Shown here: piece by piece, positions 43,063 through 52,032 of the stretch | Numbering within the stretch: the first letter of the stretch is position 1 | Layout of the letters: each line of letters opens with the position of its first letter | Assembly: GCF_900101675.1 (NCBI RefSeq) | Contig: NZ_FNKG01000001.1 | Location: forward strand, 1,285,378-1,349,377 | DNA from: Curtobacterium sp. UNCCL20 | Lineage (GTDB): Bacteria > Actinomycetota > Actinomycetes > Actinomycetales > Microbacteriaceae | Direction of reading: 5' to 3' | DNA: 64,000 bases | Translations under genes and position numbers: made by a program | Notes under the pieces: generated by a model | What the model was told of the DNA's origin: nothing | What the model saw: the letters and a program-made list of their open reading frames with translations, nothing else | The model's database searches: none

Positions 43063-43104
43063 GGACTGGAGGCGCGTGGCGGGCCCGCCCCGCGCCTCCA
43101 GTCC
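43063..43104. repeat. 42-bp palindrome with one mismatch (GGAGGCGCG family, copy 3)
   Basis: Centred on GGGCCC at 43083/43084, outer arms GGACTGGAGGCGCG and complement, one T-C mismatch. Unlike the other copies it lies between two divergent genes (42965 and 43158), where a terminator is not needed. Confidence 0.85.
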
Positions 43105-43126
43105 GTCTCCGTCCTGGACACGGGAA

Positions 43127-43144
43127 TACCTGACGCGTCAGGTA
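43127..43144. promoter_or_regulatory. MarR operator
   Basis: TACCTGACGCGTCAGGTA, a perfect 18-base palindrome 14 bases before the GTG start of the MarR gene and 160 bases from the divergent SnoaL gene. Autorepression by the MarR protein is likely. Confidence 0.7.
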
Positions 43145-43157
43145 GTTGTCCCACATC

Positions 43158-43658
43158 GTGCAACGACGATTGACCGAACAAGAACTCGCGACCTGGCAGC
43201 GACTGCAGGTGGTGACGGAACGACTCCGCCGACGCGTCGGCGCCGACCTGCGGGCGGACGCCGACCTGTCGGAGTCCGAGTTCACCGTCCTGGCGCACCT
43301 CGTCGACATGGGCGGCAGCGCCGGACCGACGGCGTGCGCCGCGGCGATCGGCTGGGACTCCAGCCGTCTCGCCCACCAGCTGCGCCGCCTCGAGCGCCGC
43401 GCGCTCGTCGAACGACACCGCGGTGTCCACGACGCGAGGAGCTCGTCGATCGTCATCACGGCGACGGGACGAAGCGCCCACCGGGCTGCGGTCGGGGCGC
43501 ACCTCCGAGCCGCGGCGACGTGGTTCGGTGACGCGCTCGACCAGCCCCAGCTCGCCGGTCTCGACCACGCACTGCAGGCACTCACGGAACACATGCGTCG
43601 GCTCGACGCCGAGGAACCGGGCGATCAGCGCCCGGAGGGAGCAGGACAGGAACGATGA
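43158..43658 (+). CDS. MarR-family regulator
   Basis: 166 residues from GTG 43158 (TTG 43146 is an alternative that runs into the operator). Winged HTH: SESEFTVLAHLVDMGG, ACAAAIGWDSSRLAHQLRRLERRALVERH (recognition helix) and DARSSSIVITATGR (wing). The 18-base palindrome at 43127 is its probable site. Its stop overlaps the SDR gene start (ATGA), so repressor and enzyme are coupled. Confidence 0.9.
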   Translation: MQRRLTEQELATWQRLQVVTERLRRRVGADLRADADLSESEFTVLAHLVDMGGSAGPTACAAAIGWDSSRLAHQLRRLERRALVERHRGVHDARSSSIVITATGRSAHRAAVGAHLRAAATWFGDALDQPQLAGLDHALQALTEHMRRLDAEEPGDQRPEGAGQER

Positions 43659-44431
43659 ACGCACCAGAGGAGACCCGGGTCCCGGACGGAGCTGCGCTCG
43701 ACGGGGCGACCGTCGTCGTGGTCGGCGGCAGCGGCGGCGTGGGGGAGGGGGTGGTCCGGTCCCTGCTCGCAGCCGGCGCCGTCGTCGTCGCGACCGGTCG
43801 TGACGAGGGACGGCTCGCGGGCCTCGCCGCACGCCGTGCGACGGAGGGTCTGCCCGGGACCCTCCACACCCGCGTCCTGGACGCCATGGCTCCGTCGCTC
43901 GACGCGGACGTGGGCGAGCTGGCCCGCGAGTTCGGCGCGTTCGACGGCGTCGTCGTCGCCGTCGCGTCGTGGGGCGACCAGGGGCGGAAGCCGGCACTCG
44001 CGCTCGACGACCGCGAGTGGCAGGACCTGCTCGACGGCAACCTGACGAGCGTCTTCCGGCTGTTCCGCGCCTTCCTGCCGCGCACCGCCCCCACGGGGGT
44101 CGTCCTGCAGCTCAACGGGATGAGCGCCGACATCCCGTTCCCGGGCAGCGCCGGCGTCGCGTTGAGCGCTGCCGCGACGAAGTCCCTGACGCTCACCCTG
44201 GCGGCCGAACTCGGCGGCCGCGGTCCTCGAGTGGTGCAGCTCGTACTCGGCGTCGTCCGGACCAGGGCACGGCAGCAGGCCGGGATCGACGACGTCCGCT
44301 GGATCGACGCCACCCAGATCGGTGACCACGTCGTCGATCTCGTCGCCGGCGTCGGACCGCTCGCCGACACCCCACTGCAGTACTTCACCGACCGTTCCGA
44401 GGGCCCGCGCCCCGGACCCGCGTTCCGCTGA
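43655..44431 (+). CDS. Short-chain dehydrogenase/reductase
   Basis: 258 residues. Rossmann start ATVVVVGGSGGVGEGVV (GxxxGxG), FDGVVVAVASWGDQG (NNAG position, altered) and a weak active site: VVLQLNGMSADIPFPGSAGV where the usual Ser is Asn/Gly, and SAAATKSLTLTL in place of YxxxK, with Tyr replaced by Ala. The missing catalytic Ser/Tyr suggest an unusual or non-catalytic SDR. It is coupled to the MarR gene and followed 11 bases later by the FAD oxidase gene. Confidence 0.85.
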   Translation: MNAPEETRVPDGAALDGATVVVVGGSGGVGEGVVRSLLAAGAVVVATGRDEGRLAGLAARRATEGLPGTLHTRVLDAMAPSLDADVGELAREFGAFDGVVVAVASWGDQGRKPALALDDREWQDLLDGNLTSVFRLFRAFLPRTAPTGVVLQLNGMSADIPFPGSAGVALSAAATKSLTLTLAAELGGRGPRVVQLVLGVVRTRARQQAGIDDVRWIDATQIGDHVVDLVAGVGPLADTPLQYFTDRSEGPRPGPAFR

Positions 44432-44442
44432 ACGGAGACACC

Positions 44443-45726
44443 ATGGAGATCGTCCGACCCGCCGACCGCGGGTACGAAGCCGTACGGCACGTCTACTCGA
44501 GCACCGGTCGACCCGGATCGGTGCTCCTCCCGCGCACGAGCGCCGAGGTCGCCGAGGCGCTGGCCACCGTCCTGGACGGCGGCCGGCCCTTCGCGATCCG
44601 GAGCGGTGGGCACGGGATGAGCAGCATCGCGACGAACACCGGTGGCGACGTCATCGACCTGCGGGCGCTGGCCTCGGTCGAGCACCTCGGTGCCCGTTCC
44701 GTCCGGATCGGCCCGGGTGCGCGCTGGGGCGCCGTCGCCCGGTCGCTCGCACCGCTCGGCCTGGCGATCAGCTCCGGCGACTCCGGCGACGTCGGGGTCG
44801 GCGGACTCGCCACCACGGGCGGCATCGGGCTGATGGGGCGGGCGCACGGACTGACCATCGACCGACTCCGCGCCGCCGAGGTCGTGACCGCCGACGGAGC
44901 CGTCCGACGCGTGTCCGACGACGAGTCCCCGGACCTGTTCTGGGCGCTCCGCGGAGCCGGCGCGAACTTCGGGATCGTCACGTCGTTCGAGTTCGAGGCG
45001 GCCGAGGTCGCCGACGTGGTGCAGACGACCGCCGTGTGGCAGCCGACCGACACGGCGGCGTTCCTCCGGGCGTGGGGGCGCACGGTCGAGGCGGCACCGC
45101 GCGAGGTGTCGGCGTTCCTCTACCTCGGTGGGGGTCCCGCGCCCGTCGCCCAGGCCACCATCGTGTACGCGGGGGACGACGTCGAATCGGCCAGACCCGA
45201 GATCGAACGGTTCCTGCGGATCCCCGGGCTCGCCGGCCAGCGCTCCGTGGTCACCCCGTACGCGTCGGTCCCGCTCACGACGGGTGCGGTGCACACCGGG
45301 CAGCAGCGCGCCTCGACCCACACGGGACTCGCGGTCCACCTCGACGACGACCTGTCCGGCCGGCTCGCACTGCTGCTCCGGACGTCCGGCGCCGACATGG
45401 TGCAGATCCGCTCGGTCGGCGGCGCGGTCAACGACGTCGACCCGGACGCGACGGCGTACGCGCACCGCCACCAGAACTTCTCGGTCACGGCGGTCTCGGT
45501 GACCGGCGGGCCGGTCTTCGACGCGTCGTGGGAGCCGGTCCACGCGCGGATGGACGGCATGTACCTCAGCTTCGAGAGCGACCACGCCCCGAGCGCTGTC
45601 GCCGAGGCCTTCCCGCCCGGAACGCTCCGACGACTCCGGTCGCTGAAGGCACGGTGGGACCCCGACGACGTGTTCGACCACAACTTCGACGTGACGCCGG
45701 TGTCGTCGGGCGCGGTGCCGCGGTGA
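44443..45726 (+). CDS. FAD-dependent oxidoreductase (BBE-like)
   Basis: 427 residues. PCMH-type FAD domain: LLPRTSAEVAEALATVLDGG, FAIRSGGHGMSSIATNTGG with the His that can carry 8-alpha-linked FAD, and VGVGGLATTGGIGLMGRAHG. The C-terminal BBE-type end is RWDPDDVFDHNFDV. The Cys for a second flavin bond (usually CPTV-like) is not seen, so attachment is probably single. It oxidises alcohols or ring carbons in sugar or secondary metabolism. It belongs to the MarR-SDR-FAD operon. Confidence 0.88.
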   Translation: MEIVRPADRGYEAVRHVYSSTGRPGSVLLPRTSAEVAEALATVLDGGRPFAIRSGGHGMSSIATNTGGDVIDLRALASVEHLGARSVRIGPGARWGAVARSLAPLGLAISSGDSGDVGVGGLATTGGIGLMGRAHGLTIDRLRAAEVVTADGAVRRVSDDESPDLFWALRGAGANFGIVTSFEFEAAEVADVVQTTAVWQPTDTAAFLRAWGRTVEAAPREVSAFLYLGGGPAPVAQATIVYAGDDVESARPEIERFLRIPGLAGQRSVVTPYASVPLTTGAVHTGQQRASTHTGLAVHLDDDLSGRLALLLRTSGADMVQIRSVGGAVNDVDPDATAYAHRHQNFSVTAVSVTGGPVFDASWEPVHARMDGMYLSFESDHAPSAVAEAFPPGTLRRLRSLKARWDPDDVFDHNFDVTPVSSGAVPR

Positions 45727-45740
45727 CCGGCACTCGGCCG

Positions 45741-46571
45741 TCACCGGACCGCTGCGCCGCTCCTGATGCGGTCCGTCAGGTGCGCGAGCGCTGCCGCACT
45801 CTCCGATCCGGGCACGGCGTGGTACGCGCAGAGGAGGTAGCCGGGGGTGTCCGGCACGACGAACGTCTGGTGGTGCAGCGGGACTTGCCCGTACCCGTCG
45901 ACGAACGGACGGACGTCGCCGTCGGTGTACGGGTCGACCTCGTGCCGTTCCCAGAGCCGGCGGAACGTCGGGTCGAGGGCGGAGAGCCGCGCGCCGATCG
46001 CGTGGAGGCGCTCGTCGTACGGGTGCCCGTAGAAGCGCAGACGCCGTGCGGTGCGGTCGGCGAGGGCCGGCCAGGTGGGGAGCGCGCGGACCTCCGGGTA
46101 CGTGAACACGACCTCCGGGATGCTCCTCCCCGGTTCGAGGCCGAGCGGGACCACCCAGCGGGCGAGCGCGTTCGAGAGCACCACCTCGTGGCGGGAGGTG
46201 ATGATGTACGCGGGGGTGTCCGGCCAGGTGTCGAGGAGGGCGGCCATCGCCTCGGTCGGCACGGCGGCCTCGGCGGCGGCCATGTCGACCGGCTCGGCCG
46301 TCGTCAGACGCGCCATGTGCTCGGCACCGGCGGCATCGAGTCGCAGCGCACGCACGAGCGCCTGAAGGACCTGGTCCGACGGCGTCCGGTCGCGTCCCTG
46401 CTCGAGTCGCAGGTAGTACTCCTGACTGATGCCGGCGAGCCGGGCGACCTCGTCGCGGCGGAGTCCGGGCACCCGTCGACGGGTGTGGGACTGCACGCCG
46501 ACGTCCTCCGGTCGGGTCGCACCGCGGCGCGCACGGAGGTAGTCGCCCAGTGGTGATCCGGCTGTCGGCAC
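45741..46571 (-). CDS. XRE-MmyB-type transcriptional regulator (copy A)
   Basis: 276 residues from GTG 46571. HTH_XRE with LGDYLRARRGATRPEDVG, RRVPGLRRDEVARLAGISQEY and YLRLEQGRDRTPSDQVL (residues 5-75), then an MmyB-like ligand domain: TPAYIITSRHEVVLSNALARWV, FRRLWERHEVDPYTDG and VPLHHQTFVVPDTPGYLL. These regulators often control nearby SDR or oxidase genes in Actinobacteria, here possibly the convergent SDR/FAD operon. Confidence 0.9.
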   Translation of the reverse strand: MPTAGSPLGDYLRARRGATRPEDVGVQSHTRRRVPGLRRDEVARLAGISQEYYLRLEQGRDRTPSDQVLQALVRALRLDAAGAEHMARLTTAEPVDMAAAEAAVPTEAMAALLDTWPDTPAYIITSRHEVVLSNALARWVVPLGLEPGRSIPEVVFTYPEVRALPTWPALADRTARRLRFYGHPYDERLHAIGARLSALDPTFRRLWERHEVDPYTDGDVRPFVDGYGQVPLHHQTFVVPDTPGYLLCAYHAVPGSESAAALAHLTDRIRSGAAVR

Positions 46572-46712
46572 GCTCGTCCTCCCTGGCGCACGGTGTCGGT
46601 CGTCCCGGCGCCGAGGCCCATCATGGCGCACTGCGGGAGCGAACCCCGTCCGGGTGTCCACGGCGGGGACACCCGCACGGCCCCGCTACCCTGAACGCGG
46701 AGGAGGAGCGGC

Positions 46713-48917
46713 GTGGGTGAACCAGGACTCGCAGCGCGGCTCCGGACGCTCCGGGTCGCGGCAGGCCTGACGCTCGAGGCGCTCGCGGAGCGATCCGGTG
46801 TCAGCGTGCGGGGCATCAGTGACATCGAACGGGGCAAGAGCCGGCACCCGCAGGCTCGGACCGTCGAGGCGCTCGTGACCGGCCTCGGCCTCGACGCGGC
46901 CGATCGCCAGTGGCTCCGCGCGCCGCTGGTCGGGGTCGGAGACGACGGCACCGGCGCTGCCTCGCGGCCTCCGCGGGTCCTCGACTTCACCGGACGAGCC
47001 GCCGAACTCGTCCGTCTCGCCGGGCTCCTCGACGAGCAGGCCGGTCCCGCCGTCGTCGTGGTGTCCGGCCCACCCGGGATCGGGAAGACGTCCCTCGTGA
47101 CGGAAGCCCTCGACCGCACGGTCGGTGCCGGTCGACGCGTGTTCGTCGACCTGGCCGGTGACGGCCGGCCCGCCGTGACCACGCTCGAGGTCCTGCAGCG
47201 CGTGCTCCGGCAGTGCGACGCCGACGACCCGCCGGGCACCGTCACGGCGGCCCGGGCGCGCTGGGCGGAGCTCTGCACGAGCGAACGGATGCTCGTCCAC
47301 CTCGACAACGTGTCCGGCGAGGACCAGGTGCGGCCGCTCCTCGTCGGTGGACGATCGACGATCGTCGCGACGTCCCGCCGCACCCTCGCGGGGCTCGACG
47401 CCGAGCGGATCGTGCTCGGCGTCCTCCCGTCCGGCGACGGCCGACGGCTCCTCGAACGCGTGATCCCACCCCGGCAGCGCGACGCGGGGTCCGTCGACCG
47501 CCTGCTCGCACTCTGCGACGGCTTCCCGCTCGCGCTCCGCGTCGCGGCGAACCGGATCGCCAGCCGCCCGGCGACGAGTGCCGCCGACCTCGTCACCCGA
47601 CTCGGTTCGCCGGACCGTCGGCTCGCGCTGCTCGTCGCCGGTGACGTCTCGGTCGCCGCGGCGATCGCGGTCTCCTACGACGACCTCGATCCCGAGACCG
47701 CCCAGGCGTTCCGGGCGACCGCGGCCCTCGACGGTGTCACGTTCAGCGCCGAGATCGTCGCGGCGGCGCTCGGCGCCGACCCGGACGAGACGGAGTCGCA
47801 CCTCGAGCAGCTCGTGGACCTCGGGCTCGTCGAGCCACGTGGCGCTGACCGGTACCGCCTGCACGACATCATCCGGTTGTTCGCGCTCGGACGACTCCAC
47901 GAGGACCCGGCTGCCGAGCACGCCGCCCGTGACCGTCTCGCGCGCTGGCTGCTCGACCGCTTGCTCCAGATGGGGTCCGCGTTCGTCGTCCCCGGGCGCG
48001 CGCCGGTGTCCCAGCCGGACGCCGACCAAGAGGCAGCACGAGCCTGGATCGTCACCGAGGTCGACCACTGGTGGCCGGCGTTCCGGCGCGCCGGCGCCGC
48101 GGGCCGCTCCGAGACGGTGGTGACCCTGACGAGCGTCCTGCAGTGGTTCGCGAACCTCTGGCCGGACTGGGGACGGTGGTACGAGTTCAACCTCGTCGCG
48201 GAACGTGCCGCCGCGGCGACGGGTGACGCCGCGTCGTCGTCCCAGATCGCCGGCCACCTCGCCTGGGCCGCGCACGTCGAGCATGCGGACAACGCCCTCG
48301 CAGCCGGGCACGCAGCCGACGCCCTCGCCGCCGCGGAACGCTCCGGGAAGCGCGACCTGGTGGCCTGGGGGCACTACCACGTCGCGTGGGCCGCCCTCGA
48401 GCAGGGCGCGGTCACCGCCGCCGAGCGTCACGCGCTGGCTGCGGTCGCCGGCTTCGAGGACGACGGCGACCCGGTCTTCCTGCACCAGGCCCGCGGGCTC
48501 CTCGGACTCGTGCTCCGGGCACAGGGGCGCCACGACGAGTCGGTGGTCGCGCTCCGGGCGACCGTCGACGGCATCGTCGCCGGCCTGGACCCCGTCGACG
48601 AACGCGTCCGGTACGCGCAAGCCCTGGCACGCGCCGAGCTCGCTGCGTCGCTCCTCGAGTCGGGTGCCGAGGGGGAGGCGCTCGAGGTCCTCGACGCGGG
48701 ACTCCGCGACGTCCGCGGCGACGGCGGGACGTCGCTCGGCCTGCTGCTGCGCACCCGCGCGACGGTCCTCCGCGCGCTCGGTCGCCGTGCCGAGGCGCTC
48801 GTCGACGTCGACCGCGCCCTGCAGGCCCTGCCCGCCCGCGTCCGACCGGCCCGCCTCGACTCGCTGCAGCGCGAACTCGCTGCGCTCCGCGACTCGCTCG
48901 GGGGCACCGACGTCTGA
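46713..48917 (+). CDS. XRE-STAND ATPase-TPR regulator
   Basis: 734 residues from GTG 46713, with AGGAGGAG upstream. Domain order: XRE HTH (5-60: LAARLRTLRVAAGLTLEALAE, GISDIERGKSRHPQ), NB-ARC/STAND ATPase with Walker A SGPPGIGKTS (118-127) and Walker B MLVHLDNV (about 190), sensor FPLALRVAANRI, winged helix (YRLHDIIRLFALGRL) and C-terminal helical TPR-like repeats (about 500-734). STAND proteins switch between ADP and ATP states when a ligand binds the repeats. It is probably a transcription activator; a defence-type role is less likely because an HTH heads the protein. Confidence 0.88.
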   Translation: MGEPGLAARLRTLRVAAGLTLEALAERSGVSVRGISDIERGKSRHPQARTVEALVTGLGLDAADRQWLRAPLVGVGDDGTGAASRPPRVLDFTGRAAELVRLAGLLDEQAGPAVVVVSGPPGIGKTSLVTEALDRTVGAGRRVFVDLAGDGRPAVTTLEVLQRVLRQCDADDPPGTVTAARARWAELCTSERMLVHLDNVSGEDQVRPLLVGGRSTIVATSRRTLAGLDAERIVLGVLPSGDGRRLLERVIPPRQRDAGSVDRLLALCDGFPLALRVAANRIASRPATSAADLVTRLGSPDRRLALLVAGDVSVAAAIAVSYDDLDPETAQAFRATAALDGVTFSAEIVAAALGADPDETESHLEQLVDLGLVEPRGADRYRLHDIIRLFALGRLHEDPAAEHAARDRLARWLLDRLLQMGSAFVVPGRAPVSQPDADQEAARAWIVTEVDHWWPAFRRAGAAGRSETVVTLTSVLQWFANLWPDWGRWYEFNLVAERAAAATGDAASSSQIAGHLAWAAHVEHADNALAAGHAADALAAAERSGKRDLVAWGHYHVAWAALEQGAVTAAERHALAAVAGFEDDGDPVFLHQARGLLGLVLRAQGRHDESVVALRATVDGIVAGLDPVDERVRYAQALARAELAASLLESGAEGEALEVLDAGLRDVRGDGGTSLGLLLRTRATVLRALGRRAEALVDVDRALQALPARVRPARLDSLQRELAALRDSLGGTDV

Positions 48918-48942
48918 CTGCCCCGGTGCCGCGGGCACCGGC

Positions 48943-49782
48943 TCAGCCCGCCATCGCCGGCGCTGACCCGGCGCGGAGTGCGGCGAGGGCCCGTGCGCCG
49001 TCCGAACCGGCCGGGGCGTGGAACGCGACGAGCACGTTCCGTCGCGGTCCGGGGACCTCGAGCGTCTGGCAGGTCAGGGTGACCCTGCCGTGCCCGTGGA
49101 CGTCCTGCTCCACCGGACCGTTGGTGTACGGGCGGGCGTCGTGCCGAGCCCAGAGCCGCCGGAAGTCCTCGTCACGCACGGAGAGGGTGCCGACGATCTC
49201 CTGCAGCCGCCGGTCCCGCGGATCGCTGCCGTACCGAAGGGTCGCCACCGTCCGGGCGGCCGCCTCCGCCCAGCCCCGGGCCAGCGCCCGACCCGCCGGT
49301 GAGAAGACCGCGAGTGCGAGGTTGACGCCGGGGCGGAGGGCGCCGCCGGTCATCGCCCGCGCGAGCGGGTTGACGACGAGGACGTCCTGGTTGGTGTCCA
49401 TGACGTAGGCAGGGGTGCCGGTCCACTGGTCCAGGAGGCCGGCCAGGGTGCGCATCGACGCGGGCGTCGCGACCCCGACCGCAGCCGGACCGGCACCGCC
49501 GGTCTGCACCCGGACGAGCCGGCCCATGTGCTCCACCCCCGCAGCGTCCAGGCAGAGTGCTCGTCCGAGGGCGTGCAGCACCTGGTCGGACGGTTGCCGG
49601 TCCCGACCCTGCTCGAGGCGGAGGTAGTACTCCTGGCTGATCCCGGCTCGGCGGGCGACTTCGTCACGCCGGAGGCCGATCACCCGTCGTGGCGTGAGCG
49701 ACACGATGCCCACGTCGTGCGGTTGGACGAGTGCTCGTCGGGCGCGGAGGTACTCGCCCAGCAGTGTGACGGTGTTCGGCAT
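48943..49782 (-). CDS. XRE-MmyB-type transcriptional regulator (copy B)
   Basis: 279 residues from ATG 49782 with AGGAGG upstream. Same build as the gene at 45741: HTH (LGEYLRARRALVQPHDVGIV, RRDEVARRAGISQEYYLRLE) and MmyB-like domain (TPAYVMDTNQDVLVVNPLAR, FRRLWARHDARPYTNG). It is divergent from the ABC operon at 49958, whose third gene carries another copy of this ligand domain, and is therefore its probable regulator. Confidence 0.9.
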   Translation of the reverse strand: MPNTVTLLGEYLRARRALVQPHDVGIVSLTPRRVIGLRRDEVARRAGISQEYYLRLEQGRDRQPSDQVLHALGRALCLDAAGVEHMGRLVRVQTGGAGPAAVGVATPASMRTLAGLLDQWTGTPAYVMDTNQDVLVVNPLARAMTGGALRPGVNLALAVFSPAGRALARGWAEAAARTVATLRYGSDPRDRRLQEIVGTLSVRDEDFRRLWARHDARPYTNGPVEQDVHGHGRVTLTCQTLEVPGPRRNVLVAFHAPAGSDGARALAALRAGSAPAMAG

Positions 49783-49945
49783 GGCTCCGCTCCTCCTGGC
49801 CGGCTGCTCGCTCCGTCCCCTACGGGGCTGCACGGCCTCCACCAACCCCACCAGCCGGGCGCCGCCGACACCATGCAGAACGCAGGCAGGAATCGTCGGT
49901 GAGCCTGTCCCTGGCGGAGGCACGTAGCCGGGCGCTGCGGGTCCC

Positions 49946-49951
49946 TAGTCT
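49946..49951 (+). promoter_or_regulatory. Leaderless -10 box (TAGTCT) of the ABC operon
   Basis: TAGTCT, six bases, then GTG 49958, without a ribosome site. Same spacing as 3935 and 19752. Confidence 0.5.
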
Positions 49952-49957
49952 CCGACG

Positions 49958-50707
49958 GTGCCCCCAGAACCGTCCGACCAGCCCATCGTGCGTGCCCGAG
50001 CCGTCGAGCACGCCTACCCCGGTGTCGCCGGCGCGTCCGTGCCGGTCCTCCGCGGGGTCTCCCTCGACGTCCGTCGCGGCGAGTTGCTCGCGGTGGTCGG
50101 CCCGAGCGGCTCGGGGAAGTCGACGCTCCTCGCGTGCCTGTCCGGACTCGAGACCCCGCTCGGCGGGACCGTGGAGCTCGAGGGTGTCGACCTCGGTGGA
50201 CTCTCGCGCCAGCGGTCGGCGCGGTTCCGACGTGGTCGCGTCGGCTTCGTCTTCCAGGCGTACAACCTGCTGCCGGCGCTCACCGCGCGTGAGAACGTGG
50301 CGTTGCCCGCACGGCTGGCGCGTCGCACCGCCGATCGTCGGACGGTGGACGCGGCGCTCGACGCGGTCGGACTGCTCGACGTCGCGGACCGTCGTCCCGG
50401 GTCGCTCTCCGGCGGACAGCAGCAGCGGGTGGCGATCGCCCGGACGCTCGTCAGCCGCCCGGACGTCGTCTTCGCCGACGAACCCACCGGCGCGCTGGAC
50501 ACCGTCGCCGGCGCGAGGGTCCTCGACCTGCTGCGCGAGACGGCGACCGGGGGCCGCGCCGTGGTGCTGGTGACGCACGACCTCGCCGCCGCTGCCCGCG
50601 CCGACCGTGCGGTCGTCCTCCGCGACGGCACGGTCCACGCGGAGCTGGAGCGGCCGGGGGTCGACGCCCTGTTCGCGGCGGTCGAGCACGCGGCGGTGCG
50701 GCCGTGA
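49958..50707 (+). CDS. ABC transporter ATPase (MacB/LolD type)
   Basis: 249 residues from GTG 49958. Walker A GPSGSGKST (about 49-57), Q-loop VFQAYNLLPALT, signature SLSGGQQQRVAIART, Walker B VVFADEPTGALD and H-loop VLVTHDLAAAARAD. The LLPALT/GALD set marks the MacB/LolD group, which drives FtsX-type permeases for export or extraction of lipids, peptides or antibiotics. Its stop overlaps the permease start (GTGA). Confidence 0.93.
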   Translation: MPPEPSDQPIVRARAVEHAYPGVAGASVPVLRGVSLDVRRGELLAVVGPSGSGKSTLLACLSGLETPLGGTVELEGVDLGGLSRQRSARFRRGRVGFVFQAYNLLPALTARENVALPARLARRTADRRTVDAALDAVGLLDVADRRPGSLSGGQQQRVAIARTLVSRPDVVFADEPTGALDTVAGARVLDLLRETATGGRAVVLVTHDLAAAARADRAVVLRDGTVHAELERPGVDALFAAVEHAAVRP

Positions 50708-52032
50708 TCGTCTGGCGCCTGGCCGTGGCGGACCTGCGGTCGTCGTGGCGGGTGTGGTCCGGGCTGTTCGTGGTCTGCGCGGTGAGCGCCGTCGCCGCGT
50801 CGGTCCCCGGAGTGCTCGTGGTCGGCGGCCTCCGGACGACGGGTGTCCGCGGACTCGCGCTCCTGTCCATCGCCGGGACGACGGCAGCGTTCGGGATCAT
50901 CGCGGTCCTCGTCGTGGTGTCCGCGGTGGTCCGGCTCACCGCTGGACTCCTCGGGCGGACGTACGCGCTCTGGCAGCTCGTGGGCGTCACGCCGCGCGGG
51001 GTGCGCTGGACCGTCCTCCTCCAGACGACACTCGTCGCCCTCGTCGGGACGGCGGCGGGCGCGGCCGTCTCCGTCGTGGCCGTCCCGCCCCTCGTCACGG
51101 CCTCGCTCGCAGGTGCCAGCGGACTCGGGGACGTCCAGGTCGGAGCGTCACGGTGGGAGGTGCTGGCCGTCGTCGCCGTGACGGTGGTCGTGGCGGTGGG
51201 TGCCGCCGTGTCCGGCAGCCGACGTGCCGCGGCGACGCCGCCGCTCGTCGTGCTCCGGAGCACGCCCCCTGCCCCCGGCTCCCGGGGGCTGCGTGCCGTG
51301 GTCGCGGTGTCCCTCGGGGCACTCGCGACGAGCATGCTCGTGGGCCTGCCGGGCTCGGTGCCCGACGGGGCTGCTCCGGCGCTCCTGATCGGGCCCGTCC
51401 TGGTGGCCGCGGTCGCCGTCCTCGGCCGGTCGATCGGTGCCCCGGCAGTGCGGGCGTGGACCGCGGTGGTGCCGACGTCGGCGTCGGTCGCGTTCGGCGT
51501 GGCACGGGCGACGGTCCGGTGGTCGGCGGCGCGGAGCGACACCACGCTCGCCGCTCTCCTCGTCGCCGTCGGGCTCCCGAGTGCGCTCGTCGGCGGGCAA
51601 CGGACCGCCGCTTCCGCGATCGGTTCGGCGGTGTCCACCGGCGGCGGTGCGGGTGCGACCGTCCTCATCCTCAGCGGGCCGGTGCTGCTCGCCGCGATCG
51701 GTGCCGCCGCCACCGCTGCGATGGCGGCTCGAGACCGGGTGCGCGAGGGGGCGCAGCTGCGGGCAGCGGGGGCGTCGCCCGGGTTCCAGGTGGGTGTCGC
51801 CGCGTTCGAGGGACTCATCCTCGGTCTGACCGGCACCCTCGTCGCCGCCGCGACCGTGCTCGTCACCGTCGGGGCGGAGTGGGCGGTCCTCGTCTGTGCG
51901 CACCCGGCGACGCGCCCCGAGCTCCCAGTCGCGGTGCTGCTGTCGACCGGGGCGTTCTGCACCGTGCTGGTCGTGGGCTCGTCCGTGCTCCCCGTCCTCG
52001 GTGGTCTCCGCCCTCGCGCGGTCACACCGTGA
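50704..52032 (+). CDS. FtsX-like ABC permease
   Basis: 442 residues. About eight to ten membrane helices in two FtsX-type halves, starting VIVWRLAVADLRSSWRVWSG; VVSAVVRLTAGLLGRTYALWQLVGVTPR is the first FtsX core and EGAQLRAAGASPGFQVGVAAFEG the second coupling helix. It lacks a large external MacB domain. It forms an exporter with the ATPase before it; the substrate is unknown. GTGA overlaps at both ends tie the three genes of this operon together. Confidence 0.88.
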   Translation: MIVWRLAVADLRSSWRVWSGLFVVCAVSAVAASVPGVLVVGGLRTTGVRGLALLSIAGTTAAFGIIAVLVVVSAVVRLTAGLLGRTYALWQLVGVTPRGVRWTVLLQTTLVALVGTAAGAAVSVVAVPPLVTASLAGASGLGDVQVGASRWEVLAVVAVTVVVAVGAAVSGSRRAAATPPLVVLRSTPPAPGSRGLRAVVAVSLGALATSMLVGLPGSVPDGAAPALLIGPVLVAAVAVLGRSIGAPAVRAWTAVVPTSASVAFGVARATVRWSAARSDTTLAALLVAVGLPSALVGGQRTAASAIGSAVSTGGGAGATVLILSGPVLLAAIGAAATAAMAARDRVREGAQLRAAGASPGFQVGVAAFEGLILGLTGTLVAAATVLVTVGAEWAVLVCAHPATRPELPVAVLLSTGAFCTVLVVGSSVLPVLGGLRPRAVTP

